A DNA stretch of 64,000 nt from Simmondsia chinensis. Its lineage: Eukaryota; Streptophyta; Magnoliopsida; Caryophyllales; Simmondsiaceae. Of the stretch, positions 24,213-35,969 are shown in pieces. The notes under the pieces were generated by a model. The model was not told the origin of the DNA and made no database searches. It worked only from the letters and a program-made list of their open reading frames with translations. Numbering within the stretch: the stretch's first letter is position 1; each line of letters starts with the position of its first letter. A program made the translations under genes and the position numbers. Location of the stretch: the NCBI GenBank assembly GCA_018398585.1, contig JAGTTD010000011.1, positions 14,375,346 to 14,439,345 of the forward strand, written 5' to 3'.

Positions 24213-24400
24213 AACGGCCATGCAAATTAGTGCAAGGGATGATAAAATTAATGGATTGACCTTGCAAAATGATGCAATGGCCATGCAGATCAATGCAATG
24301 GCCATGTAACACAGTGCGAGGGATGACAAAATCAATGCATTGACCCTTCAAAATGATGCACTGGCCATGCAAATAAAACAACTTTTTGACGTACTAAAGG
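24213..24400 (+). repeat. copy A tandem repeat encoding a coiled coil
   Basis: Repeats of about 33 and 90 bp encode 'MQISARDDKINGLTLQNDAM' and variants, ending 'AMQIKQLFDVLKDLKAIKE'. The heptad-like spacing of M/I/L suggests coiled-coil oligomerisation. One repeat has TAA at 24307-24309. Copy B has the counterpart with different repeat number, so this part varies by slippage. Confidence 0.6.
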
Positions 24401-24524
24401 ATTTGAAAGCAATTAAAGAAACTGATGATGAAGATAACTTTCATTCCGGTTTTTCAAGAAAATTTCCTCCTCTGTGTGGGGACAAATATGTCCAACCCGT
24501 CTAATCACTGTCATTACTACCTAG

Positions 24525-24550
24525 TCCCCCCCCCCCCCCCCACCCCCCCC
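24525..24550. repeat. poly-C run in copy A
   Basis: Two adjacent C runs (about 16 and 8) between CTAGT and AAGTATCGG. Copy B has only seven C at the matching place (about 31027). Confidence 0.8.
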
Positions 24551-25034
24551 AAGTATCGGTGTACAAAAAGGCGAGCAAACTTTAATGCCCAGCCATAAGG
24601 CATGTTCTTCTAAGACTGTCGATTTCAGGGGTGCAAGAGAGGCGTGGAAACCAGTAAAAGAGGTGGACATTAATCCAGGGCCTCCGAAAGTGATTTCCAC
24701 GCTTCCTTTGCAGACTTTGAAAGATGAATCTGTCCGACCACCTCATGTGAGCAAACCACACGAGAAGTGGTTGCATAAGGCCATTAAAGGGAAATGGAGA
24801 CGAGTGAAACGTGCACCTTCTACAGTGGGGCGGAAGAGGCATGCAATTAATGAGGGGAAAAACATAAGATTCAAGAAAAACCTCATAGGAGTATTAGAAA
24901 GTCGGAGCATCTATACTACCTCATAGCCCAAGTGCACGAGACTAGAAATCAACCATTTCTCCTTAGTGCCAATGGATGCCATATTGCAAAGACTCGGTCA
25001 GTTTGAACGGGTCTTATGCGAATACATATTCGAT

Positions 25035-26342
25035 GGCAAGTTGGATGATTGGTAAGTAAATATATGTTTGACGCTGTATATTCAAATCTTATATCCAAAC
25101 AGTACCTATCAATTTTACTCTTACTTTCTAGGGAGACACTGGTGGCGACAAAGCATGGTGAATATTATCGGGCAAACTTAAAAACCTCATACCCACTCGA
25201 GTGGCTACGCGACACTGTAAGTCAACATTGTGCACACTGTTATTCATCGTATTACGTGTAAGGCCCTAATTGCCTATATTGTCACAGGTCATCAACGTGG
25301 CTGTCTCATACATGACAATCTCCTCTAGAAGTACAGGCTGGTCTTGGGTCTTCTTGCCTACCCACTTTTCCGTATGTCAGCATTAATTATACGTATAATG
25401 CATACTCTAATCTTTATAATATCGCTTACAACTTCATACATGTGCCTTATGCCAGTTTATGCTCTCTCTCCAAGGCCGTTTGAGGACATGATGAGGTTTT
25501 TTGCCTGCCACACTGGGAAGTACTTTTCATTGGAAATGTGTAAAACTTGTAAGGTAATTTGCAGTAACATTTACGACGACCTCACTTGGATAAAATTGTT
25601 ACCGGATGTACATTCTAAGTACTTCTGTTGCACCGCAGCTGTATATTCCAATAAACGAGGGTAACACACACTTGTTCCTGTGTGTGGTTGACTTTTGGCA
25701 AATGGTGTCCTATTTACTCGATTCCCTTCCAGTTCACGGGGGAAATCAGCAAAGGGTGGATTTGGTTAAAAGAGTTGTAAGCATCTATGGCTTCACCATA
25801 AGTTTGTTACGAGTACCAATGAGTTATAATTATACCATATGTAATGACACCATACTTTTTATTGAAGTTGAAACATTTTTTAGATTATTTCCGAAACACC
25901 GTGGGGATGAAAATGTGCTCTGAACTAGACTCTTTGCCAATACAATTACTAGTGGTCCCTAACCAAAGAAAAGGGTATATGACTTGTAAGTGAACATTGT
26001 TCACATCTTTTCCAAACAAACGTGTAGTAATTTGCAGATCGTATTCCGCAGCTATGACTGCGGTTTTTTTGTAATAAAGCGGCTGCTAGCGGGTGAATGG
26101 GACAAAATCGACCCCTTTGATCAGATGTCAACTGAGGTCAAAGCTCAGTGTCGTGTCCATGGTCTGATTAATGTCTGCTCTTTAGGGTTTTCCTTCTAAC
26201 TTTACACTTGTATTAAAATCACGTACTTTTTTCCCAATTGTTGTAGGAACGAGATCATGAGAGATTGAAGTTGCTGATAGAGTTAATCACTAATCCGCAC
26301 AACAACATATTACAAGAAGTAAAAGACAAAGTGGAATGCTAG
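25035..26342 (+). pseudogene. copy A C48 (Ulp1-like) cysteine peptidase exons
   Basis: Ulp1 peptidases cleave SUMO-type proteins in the nucleus. Exons visible: 'ETLVATKHGEYYRANLKTSY', 'VINVAVSYMTISS', 'PFEDMMRFFACHTGKYFSLE', 'LYIPINEGNTHLFLCVVD' (catalytic His codon 25669-25671), 'VSYLLDSLPVHGG' (Asp codon 25720-25722), 'FRSYDCGFFVIKRLLAGEWD' (Cys codon 26059-26061) and 'ERDHERLKLLIELITNPHNN'. The His-Asp-Cys triad is retained, but upstream damage means no full product. The usual His-Trp is His-Leu here. Acceptors TTGCAG before IVFRSYDCG and TTGTAG before ERDHER support the exon ends. Confidence 0.72.
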
Positions 26343-26579
26343 TATTCACCCATAGTGATGTTATACTCTTCTTTGTTGACTTCTTATACTCAATGACCCC
26401 TTCCTCTGTTAAACAAAACATTAGTGTACTAAAAATGTATTCATTTTGTACAGTTGAAATCCATAAATATGGTTGTATTGTTTATTTCTGGATCGCATTA
26501 GTGGAATTGCTGATGGGAACCATTTAATATTATGTATGTCGTTTATGTTGACGGAGGAAGTCTAGTGTCTAGAAGTAGG
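26343..26579. other. 3' flank of copy A
   Basis: TTCACCCATAGTGATGTTAT and GACTTCTTATACTCAATGA recur in copy B after 37935, so this is the shared 3' untranslated region. No gene. Confidence 0.6.
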
Positions 26580-27300
26580 GATTGGTGGTACCGAGTAAAC
26601 CGTGATTCTTTGTAGGACTGTTGGACTTGTAGTCACTACCATACTTTCAGCATCACCACCAAAGTACTCTGAATGAAAACCAAAGTATCCACTAATGTAA
26701 TAAATATCACCATGTACAAAACATCACAACCTTAGAACTCACTAATGTAATAAAAATGACAATGTACAGAACATCACGGCCCAAGTACGCCCTAATGTAA
26801 TAAAAAATCACTAGGTACACATCACAACCAAAGTAAACGCTAATGTACTCAAAATCTCCATGTGCACTACATGACCTCACAATTGCACAATAATGTACTC
26901 AAAATAACCATGTACACTGTGTTTCGACACACGCAATGTCATGACCCATGTACTCAAACTAGTTTATAAATCAGAATTAGTTGTGTGTCGACATAATAAA
27001 CCATGTGTCGATGCAGTACTTTCGAGCAAACATATTCAATATATGTGTGTCAACACACGATAGTATGCGTGTCAACACACTTTTCATCTCAACATATCAA
27101 ATTCCTCAGGTGTACATTTATTCTGCGTGACGACATATATCTTCTATGTGTCGACACAATGTCACATTCTCAAAATTATCGAAATGGTACTTAAATTCAT
27201 CAACAATGTACTTTGAATGATAAGTCAGTCATGATGTAACATATGTCGACACATGGATTGTATGTGTCGACACACTGGTGACGTACTCAATACCACTCCA
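26580..27300. repeat. palindrome array III, right flank of copy A
   Basis: Exact GTGTCGACAC at 27148 and 27264 plus diverged forms. The first part has repeated CACTAATGTAATAAAAATCAC- and AATGTACTCAAAATC-type phrases, the reverse orientation of those in array II, so the two ends of copy A are roughly inverted. No precise terminal inverted repeat or 9-bp target duplication was found by eye. Confidence 0.72.
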
Positions 27301-27439
27301 ACCTAAAATCACCACCGAAGTATAATGGGCAGCCCGGCAACATACATGGCCAACCCGCAATTTATCATTTTCCACGATGTTTGAATTTTTAACTTTGAAT
27401 TTGGAATTTTGAATTTTGAATTTTGATTTTGATTTTGAA

Positions 27440-27500
27440 ATTTTGTCCCTATGCAAGTGGGATCCCTTAGGGCACTAGGTATGTTGTTGTTGTTGTATTT
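27440..27500 (+). mobile_element. truncated SINE 3' end with (TTG)n tail
   Basis: TGCAAGTGGGATCCCTTAGG then GCACTAGGTATGTTGTTG: the 3' tail of the Au-like SINE body followed by TTG repeats. The remainder is lost. Confidence 0.55.
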
Positions 27501-27659
27501 TGAAATTTTGCACTTGAAATTTGAATTTGGCGCCTTCTGGTGCCTTAACAAAAAAGAAATTATTTTTTTAGTATAAATACTAATCCCATTTTCTTAATTT
27601 TCCACACAACAAAATCTCCAAGTATTCCATTCTCTTAAGCTTGTACAAGTTTAGAACTA

Positions 27660-28235
27660 TGTACTGATGTTACCATCATTTCCTCGCCCCCAATTTCTTC
27701 TTCATCGACTAGTTTTTCCTACGCAATCACCTCCTCGGTTTCGTGAGCCACTGGTTCAGCATCACTTACCAATCGATCCACCTCATCGCTCGATGCGAAC
27801 TCCATGTTCACCTCACAGACTTTGATGAGTTTGAGAAGTTCAACTGCGTGTTTTTCTTTCTCCTTTTGTGAGCATTCAACACTCTCATTGATTGTCTACC
27901 AACATTGCACATGTCACATCAGAGCTCCAACTGTGTGTAAGTGGTGTAATGGTCAACATTACATGAAATTTAAGTTTGGATGTGAGATGTGTAATGTTGA
28001 TGCGCATTCCATTACAGTGCTAAAGGCTACCAAGAGGGAAAATAAACACACGGCTAAACTTTTCAAACTCATCGAAGTCCGCGGGGGGAATCTGAAGCTG
28101 GCCTCGATTGATAAGGCATCTTGAGTGGTAAGTGATGCTATACCAGTTGCCAAAGAATCGGAGGGGGTGGTTGAGATGGAAACGCTCATAAAGCTGGGGG
28201 CTGGGAAATGACTGTATAACTAGTACAACAATGCC
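27660..28235. repeat. inverted P-type C-terminal pieces
   Basis: Minus strand 27850-27690 encodes 'HAVELLKLIKV' and 'EFASSDEVDRLVSDAEPVAH'. Plus strand 27975-28225 encodes 'CEMCNVDAHSITVLKATKRE', 'TAKLFKLIEVRGGNLKLASI' and 'VVSDAIPVAKESEGVVEME'. Both arms are related to the pieces at 21060-21445 and to the C-terminus of P1/P2. No complete frame. Confidence 0.55.
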
Positions 28236-28299
28236 CACAACAACTATAATGATTTGTGAATATATTTTCTTTTATAAATGATGCACGGGGAACTTTTAG

Positions 28300-28405
28300 T
28301 GTCGAAATTGGTTGTGTATCGATACACAGTATACATGTGTCATAATATCCTCTGTCCTATGTGTGTTGACATGAAGTTTTCGTGTGTTGACACACGTTTG
28401 CTGTG
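28300..28405. repeat. diverged palindromes at the left side of copy B
   Basis: GTGTATCGATACACAG, GTGTGTTGACATG and GTGTGTTGACACACG: diverged copies of the palindrome immediately before the leader of copy B. Confidence 0.6.
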
Positions 28406-29159
28406 CTTCAAATAAAAACAAAAAAGAAATACCTATGCGCCCTTTCAACTCTCTCACTCTCTCTCTCTCACCCCCACCCATTTCGCTCTCACCCCCATTA
28501 GAAGCAACCGTTCTCTCCACCGTTCGGCCACCGACCTCTACCCTCTATGCGTATCATCGGGCATCCCTTATGGCTACTTCGACACCATTGCTAGTGTTTG
28601 CTTATTATCTCTTATATCTTAATGTATTACTCTATACCATTTGTTTTTAGTGTATTTTTAACTTTGTTTAGCCCAAGAATTGTAGTTGAAGATTGTATTT
28701 CTGTATTTATATAGTTTGTGTAATGTTGAATTTTTGTGTTTGGATTGGTATATTGTTTCATTTTTGTGGGTTTTGCGTGTTGGAGTGGGCGTTGTTGGGT
28801 TTTGCATTTTTGGCTTGTATTCGGTTTCATTTATGCTTACTTATCTTCTAATACAACCAAATCGGTCATTGATTTTCTCTATTTTAAAAAACATATTGTT
28901 TATTGAGTTTATATTGATTTTTAAACGTAATATGTGGTTAGGATTGAAATTTCATGTTGTTGCTGTACTGGGTTTTGTTAGGTTTTGCAGGTTTTTCTTG
29001 TTTACATTCAATCATTTGCATTATATTTGGGTTGTAATACAACGAAATCAGTGATTTATTTCTGTGGGTTTTGCATGTTGGAGTGGGTTTTGTTGAGTTT
29101 TGCATGTTTGGCTTGTATTTGGCTTCATTGCTCTGTTTCATTAATGAAATCTTCTTTAA

Positions 29160-29600
29160 TGGTGACTAGAGCTATAGAGGCAATGAAGTCAGTTGTGCAG
29201 ATGGTCAATAAAAGGCCAAGAAATGCATCTGTTATATTTTAGTTAGCATCGTTTTATATTGTGTTATTCATTCCACTTATAAGATGAAGCTAATGGTTTA
29301 AACTCCATCTTGTAGTGAAAAAAAGAAGATGGAGCTCGATCAAACAGCAGTGTCAGCAGAAAAAAAAAAAGTAAATCCTAGTGTAATTTAGTACAGTTTC
29401 AATTGATGTGACGTCTTTCATATATCATTGGTTGATTATGTTTACAACTGTCATGGGTAAAGAGGATGAGCAAAGTTTGGAAGACTTTGTCAGTAGAGGA
29501 GAAACAATCGTACCTACTTGAGGCAAAGAATGACTCAAGTATGTACCAAAGTCATAAAAGTGAAGAGCCATCCAAGCCCATGGTATTACATGCCAATCAT
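29160..29600 (+). pseudogene. copy B HMG-box exons
   Basis: 'VQMVNKRPRNASVIF' (about 29195-29240), 'EKKKMELDQTAVSAEKKK' (about 29316-29370) and 'MSKVWKTLSVEEKQSYLLEA' with 'KNDSSMYQSHKSEEPSKP' (29466-29580). The third piece is intact and fits HMG-box helix III (WK.LS.EEK..Y...AK). A TAG follows VIF where copy A reads FWRA. Same layout as copy A, so the box was present before the copies separated. Confidence 0.68.
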
Positions 29601-29654
29601 TTGTACAATTTCTTGCATTATACGTTTGAAGCTAATTACACTTATTGATATTCA

Positions 29655-30271
29655 GGCGTATACACGTTGCGCACCGCACCAGGTAATCGAATTGATGAAG
29701 CGATTGTGCTTAGAACAGCGGACTGCCATCGTAGCATTGGGCTTGGGTGGCTCGGTGCACGTTAAGAGCAACAACATTCATATGCAAATGTGTCTGAGTG
29801 TAATCGACCAATTTGACCGGATGTCACGAGGTTTCTCCTTTTCAAATAATAACCTTTTTTTTTTTTTTTTTTACCGAACAAGATGTAGAGGAACTTTTGG
29901 TATTTCAAAACAAAGGTTTTGAGATTGACGACTATGATGATGAACCAAGGCTGAATGGCTTATACCAAGAGTTTGGCGGTTGGACTTGTAGTCAAATGGA
30001 ACAAGCACTAGTCAGCAGCGGTACTGTCGATGACCGATTCAAAGTGCTGCTGGTTTCGTACGCATTGACTTCTTTTTTGTGTCCAACCAGGAGACTTAAC
30101 CAGAAGAAGTCATGGTTCAAACTCGTAGTTGACACCAACAAGACATCCGGTGTAAATTGGGCGAAAGTTGTATATAAAGGAATAATTGAGGGCGTTTTGG
30201 AGTGTAGGAGGGGCAAAAGAAGAGTGAATGGTTGCATTTATTTATTCATGGTAAGCACATTTCATGCTTAA
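29655..30271 (+). pseudogene. copy B plant Ulp1-MULE domain (DUF1985-like)
   Basis: 'CAPHQVIELMKRLCLEQRTA', 'ALGLGGSVHVKS', then a T run of about 18 bases at 29854-29871 in place of the copy A eight-T run, then 'EQDVEELLVFQNKGFEIDD', 'YALTSFLCPTRRLNQKKSWF' and 'VNWAKVVYKGIIEGVLE'. Frame is lost at the T run. Splice donor after YLFM at about 30250. Confidence 0.7.
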
Positions 30272-30379
30272 TAGTTATTGTCTTTCCATGTAAATAATTC
30301 TTTTAAATTATCTTGCTTTGTTAAATGTACAAGATTTTTTTTTTGGTGACTACTCACTCGATGGACGTGCATTGAAGCC

Positions 30380-30400
30380 CCTCCCCCCCCCCCCCCCCCC
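30380..30400. repeat. poly-C run in copy B
   Basis: About 18 C after GAAGCCCCT. Copy A has only five C at the matching place (about 23852). Confidence 0.8.
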
Positions 30401-30739
30401 AAAATTCGAATGAATCCTCGTTGCCGCTTTTTGACGAATGCAGAAGTGAAGGCTAAGAGAGGGTACATTCTTTGGGCGTATTCATTGTTTGGTGATGTCA
30501 AGGTAATACAGAATATATGGTCATTTCTCTAATTGCTTCTTTTGACATTAGTTATTTTTCTGTCTCACTTTGTGTGCTTGGTGTTATATAGTTCTCGAAG
30601 GTCCCTACAGAGGGAATAACAAGCCGTCCATTAGCATCCCTACCTTCTACTCCGTCCTATGTGGCTTGCATGAACCCGGTTGAGGAGGAGCATCGTGCTT
30701 CCATCTATGAGCTCGGAGATAATAAAGGGTGCACGTGTT

Positions 30740-30960
30740 GTAAAACCCACATTGATGCGATGACCGTGTAAATAAGTGCATTGGCAGCGCAAAATGATGC
30801 AACGGCCCTGCAAATACATGCACATGATGAGAAAATTGATGCAATGGGCGCGCAACATGAAGTAATTGCCTTGTATATAAAACAACTTTTTGACACAATA
30901 AATGATTTGAACGAAAAAAAAAACAAAACACGAAAAAATGATCCCCATTTTGAAAGTTCA
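30740..30960 (+). pseudogene. copy B coiled-coil repeat region
   Basis: 'ALAAQNDATALQIHAHDEKI', 'AMGAQHEVIALYIKQLFDTI' and 'NDLNEKKNKTRKND'. Counterpart of 24213-24400 with fewer, more diverged repeats. A TAA (about 30769) interrupts the start. Confidence 0.55.
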
Positions 30961-31240
30961 GGTATTTTTCATTCTTTAAGTGTGGACAAAGATGTCTAAC
31001 TCGAACGACGTTCATTGGTACCTACTCCCCCCCATAGTATCGGTGTACAAATGGGTGAGCAAACACTAACGCCTGACGAGGATGTATGTGTCTCTACCTT
31101 CGTTGGTTTAAAGTCTCCAAATAAGGTGCGGAAACCAATGTCACAGCAGGACTTCAACTCAAAGCCTCTGAAGGTGATTCCCGCACTTCCTTTAGCGACT
31201 TTGGGTGATGACCATATCCAACCACCTAGTGTTAGTAAAT

Positions 31241-31637
31241 TGTTAAACCTCTAAGTGATCTAGAAGGTAAACTTTGTAAAAGGGCGAGTATAGATTAGAG
31301 AAGAAGTGAAAAGGAGATGAGAAAATAGAGAAAGAATTAGATGAGAGAGAGAATTGATCTCAAAAGAGATATTTTCATTATCAAAGTTATGAGCTTTTCA
31401 AGAGAGACTTTACATAGTTATACTACTAATCACTTAAAGATGACTAAGCCTAAAATATCTAAAGATACAATGCACTTAGATCATAGCCTAACTGACTTTG
31501 GCGTCCAAACTAACAAACAATGCTTAACTAGTGTATCAACCTACTAACACACATCATTGGCTTATACTACCACTTATTACATCATGACTTATTCTAATTA
31601 TAATCTTTCATGTACCCCAACTATGAGAATCATAACA
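31241..31637 (-). repeat. gypsy-4 3' LTR
   Basis: 397 bp, TG...CA, next to the polypurine tract at 31638-31652 (minus strand TTAAGGGGGGGAGTAT). Confidence 0.9.
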
Positions 31638-32329
31638 ATACTCCCCCCCTTAAGAGATTCTTGTCCTCAAGAACCAAGATGAGAGTTGAAACTTTTGAGA
31701 ACACTTATTGTTGTAGGAGTTGGAGTCGAAGGTGACAAGCTCGCTGCTGAAATTTGTAAATGAAGAAAACTTCGAATGCAAGAGAACATCTGAATTTGAA
31801 TTTCACTGAAGTCTGAATTTGAATTTTCAGCTGGGAACTTGCTCTTTCTTATTGGATGCTATCAATGCTGCTCATTTGTATGGGTCTGCCATCAAAGTCT
31901 TGCATCTGATTGGAGAATTATCCTCAGGTGGTCTTCCCCTATCACCCCAAATCAGCCAAACGTCAATTCCGTAAACTACACTAAAGACCCCTTTGCTGCA
32001 TGTGATGCAAGCACACATCGACTTCCTGAAGTTAATAAGCACTGCTGCAGCTGAGAGCCATGACATGCAGTAACTATAGCACTTATCTCGAACTTTATCT
32101 GTTTGATTATGCAAAATTCCATCCGTATACTGCTGTGAAGCTTGCAGAATCCCTGAATTGTTAAGGTGAAGAAAAGACTTTTAGTTGTCCCCAAGTACTC
32201 AAGGCTTCTTGGAATCCAGCTAGCACATTCCCTTGACAAATTAACATACTTTGATGCTGCCTTCAATGAACGCAATGAGCTAAACAATAAATCCATATCA
32301 GCTTCATTGAAACCTGCTGGTTATGCCTC

Positions 32330-33238
32330 TTATTGGAACATCAAAGTTATGGAAGTCTTATCTTTCATTTCCCAAACTCTTGTGCATTCAATCATAACTT
32401 GACTTTGATCCTTCCTATCTTCAAAGTATGCTTCCACTCTCTTGTCTTGCCCAAACCTGTAGAGAGTGTACAATAAACTCCTTACATAATGCTCCCAACT
32501 GTAACATTCCAGTGGAGGATTCTGAACAATTGACATGCTGCAGCTAAATTGACTCAAATTAAGCAATCCTGATCCTTTATCAACGAGAACAAGTAAGAAT
32601 GCAAAATCCATCAGCCCATGAAGCCAATGGAACTACAAAACAGCCTTGTACATCATCAATTCAAGGACTGATCTGTTTCCAAGTTCCCTGCTGATGCTTG
32701 TACATATTTCAGCCAGACTTGATCTTGATCTCTTGTTAATTCTTTCAAGTAGAGCATTATGAAGACTCTAAAGCTGTTGCATCTGACTTTTCCACTCAAT
32801 GTAACCAGCTGCAACATTGCTTACACCACAGACCAACATTTCTATCATACGCATCAACACTTGACTTTGCTTACAAATTCCAGTTACCAACCAATAGCGA
32901 ACATTTTTAGACTCCATCTAAACTGCCTCTTGGTCCTTGCTTTTGAAAGTAAAACCATTGGAATGATGCTTTCCTTTACTTAAAATCTCAGGTGGCCTCA
33001 ATGTTGCTTCTACCTTTGTAATAATCTTTTTCAGTTCAGCTTAATCTCTACATGTTTCCAAGCCATGTTCTGCCTTCTCAGTTGTAGCTTGAACCACCAA
33101 AACCTTCACACTACAGTCCTTAACAACTAGATCAGGAGGCCTGCCATAAGTGTTCATAATTGAGTACCAATTAGCTCCACACAAGTGAATCGATTGGCCT
33201 GCTTGCACTAGACAAATACTTCCATAAGTAGCAACTTG
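32330..33238 (-). other. gypsy-4 interior, downstream of the long frame
   Basis: Short minus-strand frames only (for example 32330-32611, 'ECYSWEHYVRSLLYTLYRFG'). They may be decayed continuation of the frame upstream; no family recognised. Confidence 0.35.
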
Positions 33239-34897
33239 TTACGTTGCTGAATTTCTATCAATAAACCTTTGAATTCCTTCAATCAACCTAGCTTGATGTT
33301 GAAACCATCTTTTATCCAAGCCCAAAACTCCCAAAACCACTTCAGCTATGCTGCACTTAAGTCCTAAACCATTTAAGCTTTCACATAAATGCTGCAACAA
33401 CAGAACACATTCCTTCTTAATGAGTGGCTCCATCACCATGTTGATCCTTCTAAACAAGACCCCTTGATACTTAAATTTGAATTGATCAATAGGCACTTGA
33501 ACTTGTTTGTACAACCCCAACAGGTCGGCTGATTGCTCTTCAATCCCAAGTTGGAACTGAAATCTGAAATAAGGAACTTGACATTTTCTTTGCTGAAATC
33601 TGAGATGCACATTAGCAGCTTGACTGACTTGCTCCTTCATCGAATCTATTTGTCTCAATTTCTTAAGAGCATAAGCTCCTTCTCCTACACCAGGAGGAGG
33701 CTTGTCACAAGTGCTTGCACTTAGATAAGTCACAACTCTACTCAAATAAGGAAGCAAATCAACCTAATCTTGCAAAACATACGGTTGACTGTGTGCTTCA
33801 GCTTGCTTAAGTGCACACATTTCTTCACCTGGCCAAGGAGGAGGTTTAACACTCATGTTTGCACTTAGATAAACCTTCTCTCCACTCAAAAGCACACCCT
33901 GTTCTGCATTAGATGATACCATAGCAGCAACATCTGATTTCTCAACAAAACTCGAGTGTTCTGCAGTGAAGAGGCCATAAGTACCCTGCACGTTCTGGTC
34001 CTGCACACCAGCTTGCCATGGAGAAGTATTGAGCACATTTTGTGGTGCATTAATTGATGCCAAATCAGTATAAGCTCCAACTCCTCTATGTTCAGCCTGC
34101 ACCAGCAGCTACTCCTGATTTTGTGCTGAATTTGCATCTTTCCTGATAGGACTCTTCATTCTCATTTCCTTCTTCAACATCCTTTTTATCCAAGATGATG
34201 CTTCAAGTCTTTCCATACACCAAAACACCAACCTAGTCTTCCCCACTTCAATATCCTTGAGAATTTTTTTGCTCTTCAAGGTATACCTTATTCTTCTTAA
34301 GAAGTCAAAAGATTGGTAGACTCCCTTTGTAAACAACAATTGGCCTCTCCAATGTTCTCAACCTCTTACTTCAATAACACTTCTTGTGATTAAGGGAAAC
34401 TTCTAAATTGATGTCAACGTTTTGCACAGTGAGCTTAAATCTCAACTTCCTAATGCTTAAAATTTCAATGTACACTTGCAATTTCTTTTTTGCATTTCCC
34501 TGTGGCATAAAGTCTTGCTCAACCAATTGCACCGGCTCCATTAAAACCTGACTTGAATCCAAGCCATCAACACCAGACTTATTTGCACCTCATTTGCTTG
34601 CAAGACCTGCAGCAAATCAGGACCTTTGTCCTCCATAGGCATAACGACCTCTTCCTCAAGCTCATTCTTTTGATTAGGCTTCTCCTCAAAATGCTGCAAT
34701 AGCTGAGTCCATCGCTTATCAAACTTACGATACCATTCCAACTGTGACTGCCGCCATTGGGAGAATATTTCCTCCATTCGCAATTCCCACTGATCATTCA
34801 TAATAATTTGAACTGATGTAGTGACCTTAGCTCCGACCATAGAAATGTTTGCAGTAACATTTCCCTCTTCAATAGCTAAGTTCGAACTGTAATTCAA
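33239..34897 (-). pseudogene. unrecognised long frame inside gypsy-4
   Basis: Four segments (34897-34541, 34339-34109, 34102-33764, 33757-33239) lie in the same minus-strand frame, broken by single stops (34109-34111, 33761-33763) and a frameshifted stretch at 34562-34371. The N-terminal part has 'WELRMEEIFSQWRQSQLEWY' and 'KFDKRWTQLLQHFEEKPNQK', Trp/Glu-rich and probably helical. A motif is duplicated: 'YLSANMSVKPPPWPGEEMCA' and 'YLSASTCDKPPPGVGEGAYA'. The C-terminal part has 'FKFKYQGVLFRRINMVMEPL' and 'RWFQHQARLIEGIQRFID'. No gag zinc knuckle or pol motif is visible. It could be a diverged gag-position protein or captured host sequence. I do not assign a function. Confidence 0.45.
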
Positions 34898-35954
34898 GTT
34901 TAGGTTCTTGGACGAACACTATCGTTACTTACTGAGATGAAAATCGCACAATCACAATCCGAAAATCCTCGCAACAGAGAGTCAACTTTTGACACTAACA
35001 AATCAAGGTCACTGCTCAGCCGAAGACGATGCTCGAACATCAAACCCTAACTGCGAACTTCGCGAATCAAGAGCACTTGAACCAAACCCTAACAATAGCG
35101 ATACTTAAGCAATTCTGGCTTTGAATCTGAATTAGTTTTGAACTTTAACTGCAATTATGTCTTCAACACACTACTCAACACAATCCTTAAGAACGAAGTC
35201 AGATTCTGCGATTCTATTCTTAGTTAGTTGTTAATTTCACTTTCGAGCTAGTAACTCTTCAATATTCAGTAAATTCTCATGGAATCAACAAGATTCCAGT
35301 GCAACTACACTTGATCAATGCTTACCAACTCAAAACTCCAGAATTCAACAACATTCAATCAACATTTCAATTCAGTTCTGTTAAGCTCTTTGTACTTTTA
35401 GTTACTGAATTAAGCTCAGTTTATTTATCTGAATTATCAAAGGTTAATGCAGCAAACTGAAGTTGATCTTGCTGAACTTCAATCAACACTATCACAACTC
35501 AAATTGTTTGGAACACTTACAATTCTGAGCTTGAATCTACTCCAGAAGTAGAACCTGAAGTAGGACTTTGAATATGATCAATGTGCTTCACTTTGTTCAT
35601 GGTTCTGATCTCGAATAGAATCTGATCTCAGTATGAAGATCACTCAGCACATTTACACTGTATCCTGAGCTAAACACAAGCTTCTGCACTATGAATTCAA
35701 GCTCTGAAGATCTGCAACAGATGCAACCTCCACCAGCTTGATTCAATGCTAGGCTGAATGATCCACACAATTTGTACTGAACTTGATATTCAACCTCTTT
35801 TTATTGTTTCAATGAAATTTTCAGTTACGCTCTAGATCAAGACTCAAGAACTTGATATCTATCAATTAAGAATTCAAAATTGAACTCCTAATCAATTGGC
35901 AATGAAATCAAAGATATTTGACATCAAATAACGTTTGATTTGGAAGCCAAACGA

Positions 35955-35968
35955 GGCTCTGATACCAA
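35955..35968 (-). other. gypsy-4 primer-binding site
   Basis: Minus strand TTGGTATCAGAGCC, identical to gypsy-2, one base from the 5' LTR. Confidence 0.92.
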
Positions 35969-35969
35969 T

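Larger units (their letters stand above)
21930..26342 (+). pseudogene. copy A: HMG-box / Ulp1-type MULE gene, multi-exon, degraded
   Basis: Plus-strand gene inferred from conserved peptides shared with copy B. Order: 5' leader exon (about 21960-22080), HMG-box exons, plant Ulp1-MULE domain, coiled-coil repeat, C48/Ulp1 peptidase, last exon 'LLIELITNPHNN' with stop at 26340-26342. GT...AG boundaries are visible around several peptidase exons. Ulp1-bearing Mutator-like elements (KAONASHI-type) are known from plants; the HMG-box part is not something I recall in them. Damage includes a stop in the HMG box (TGA at about 23027), a poly-T frameshift near 23340 and a stop in the coiled coil (24307-24309). 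Palindrome arrays flank both sides. No MURA-type transposase lies inside. Confidence 0.7.
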
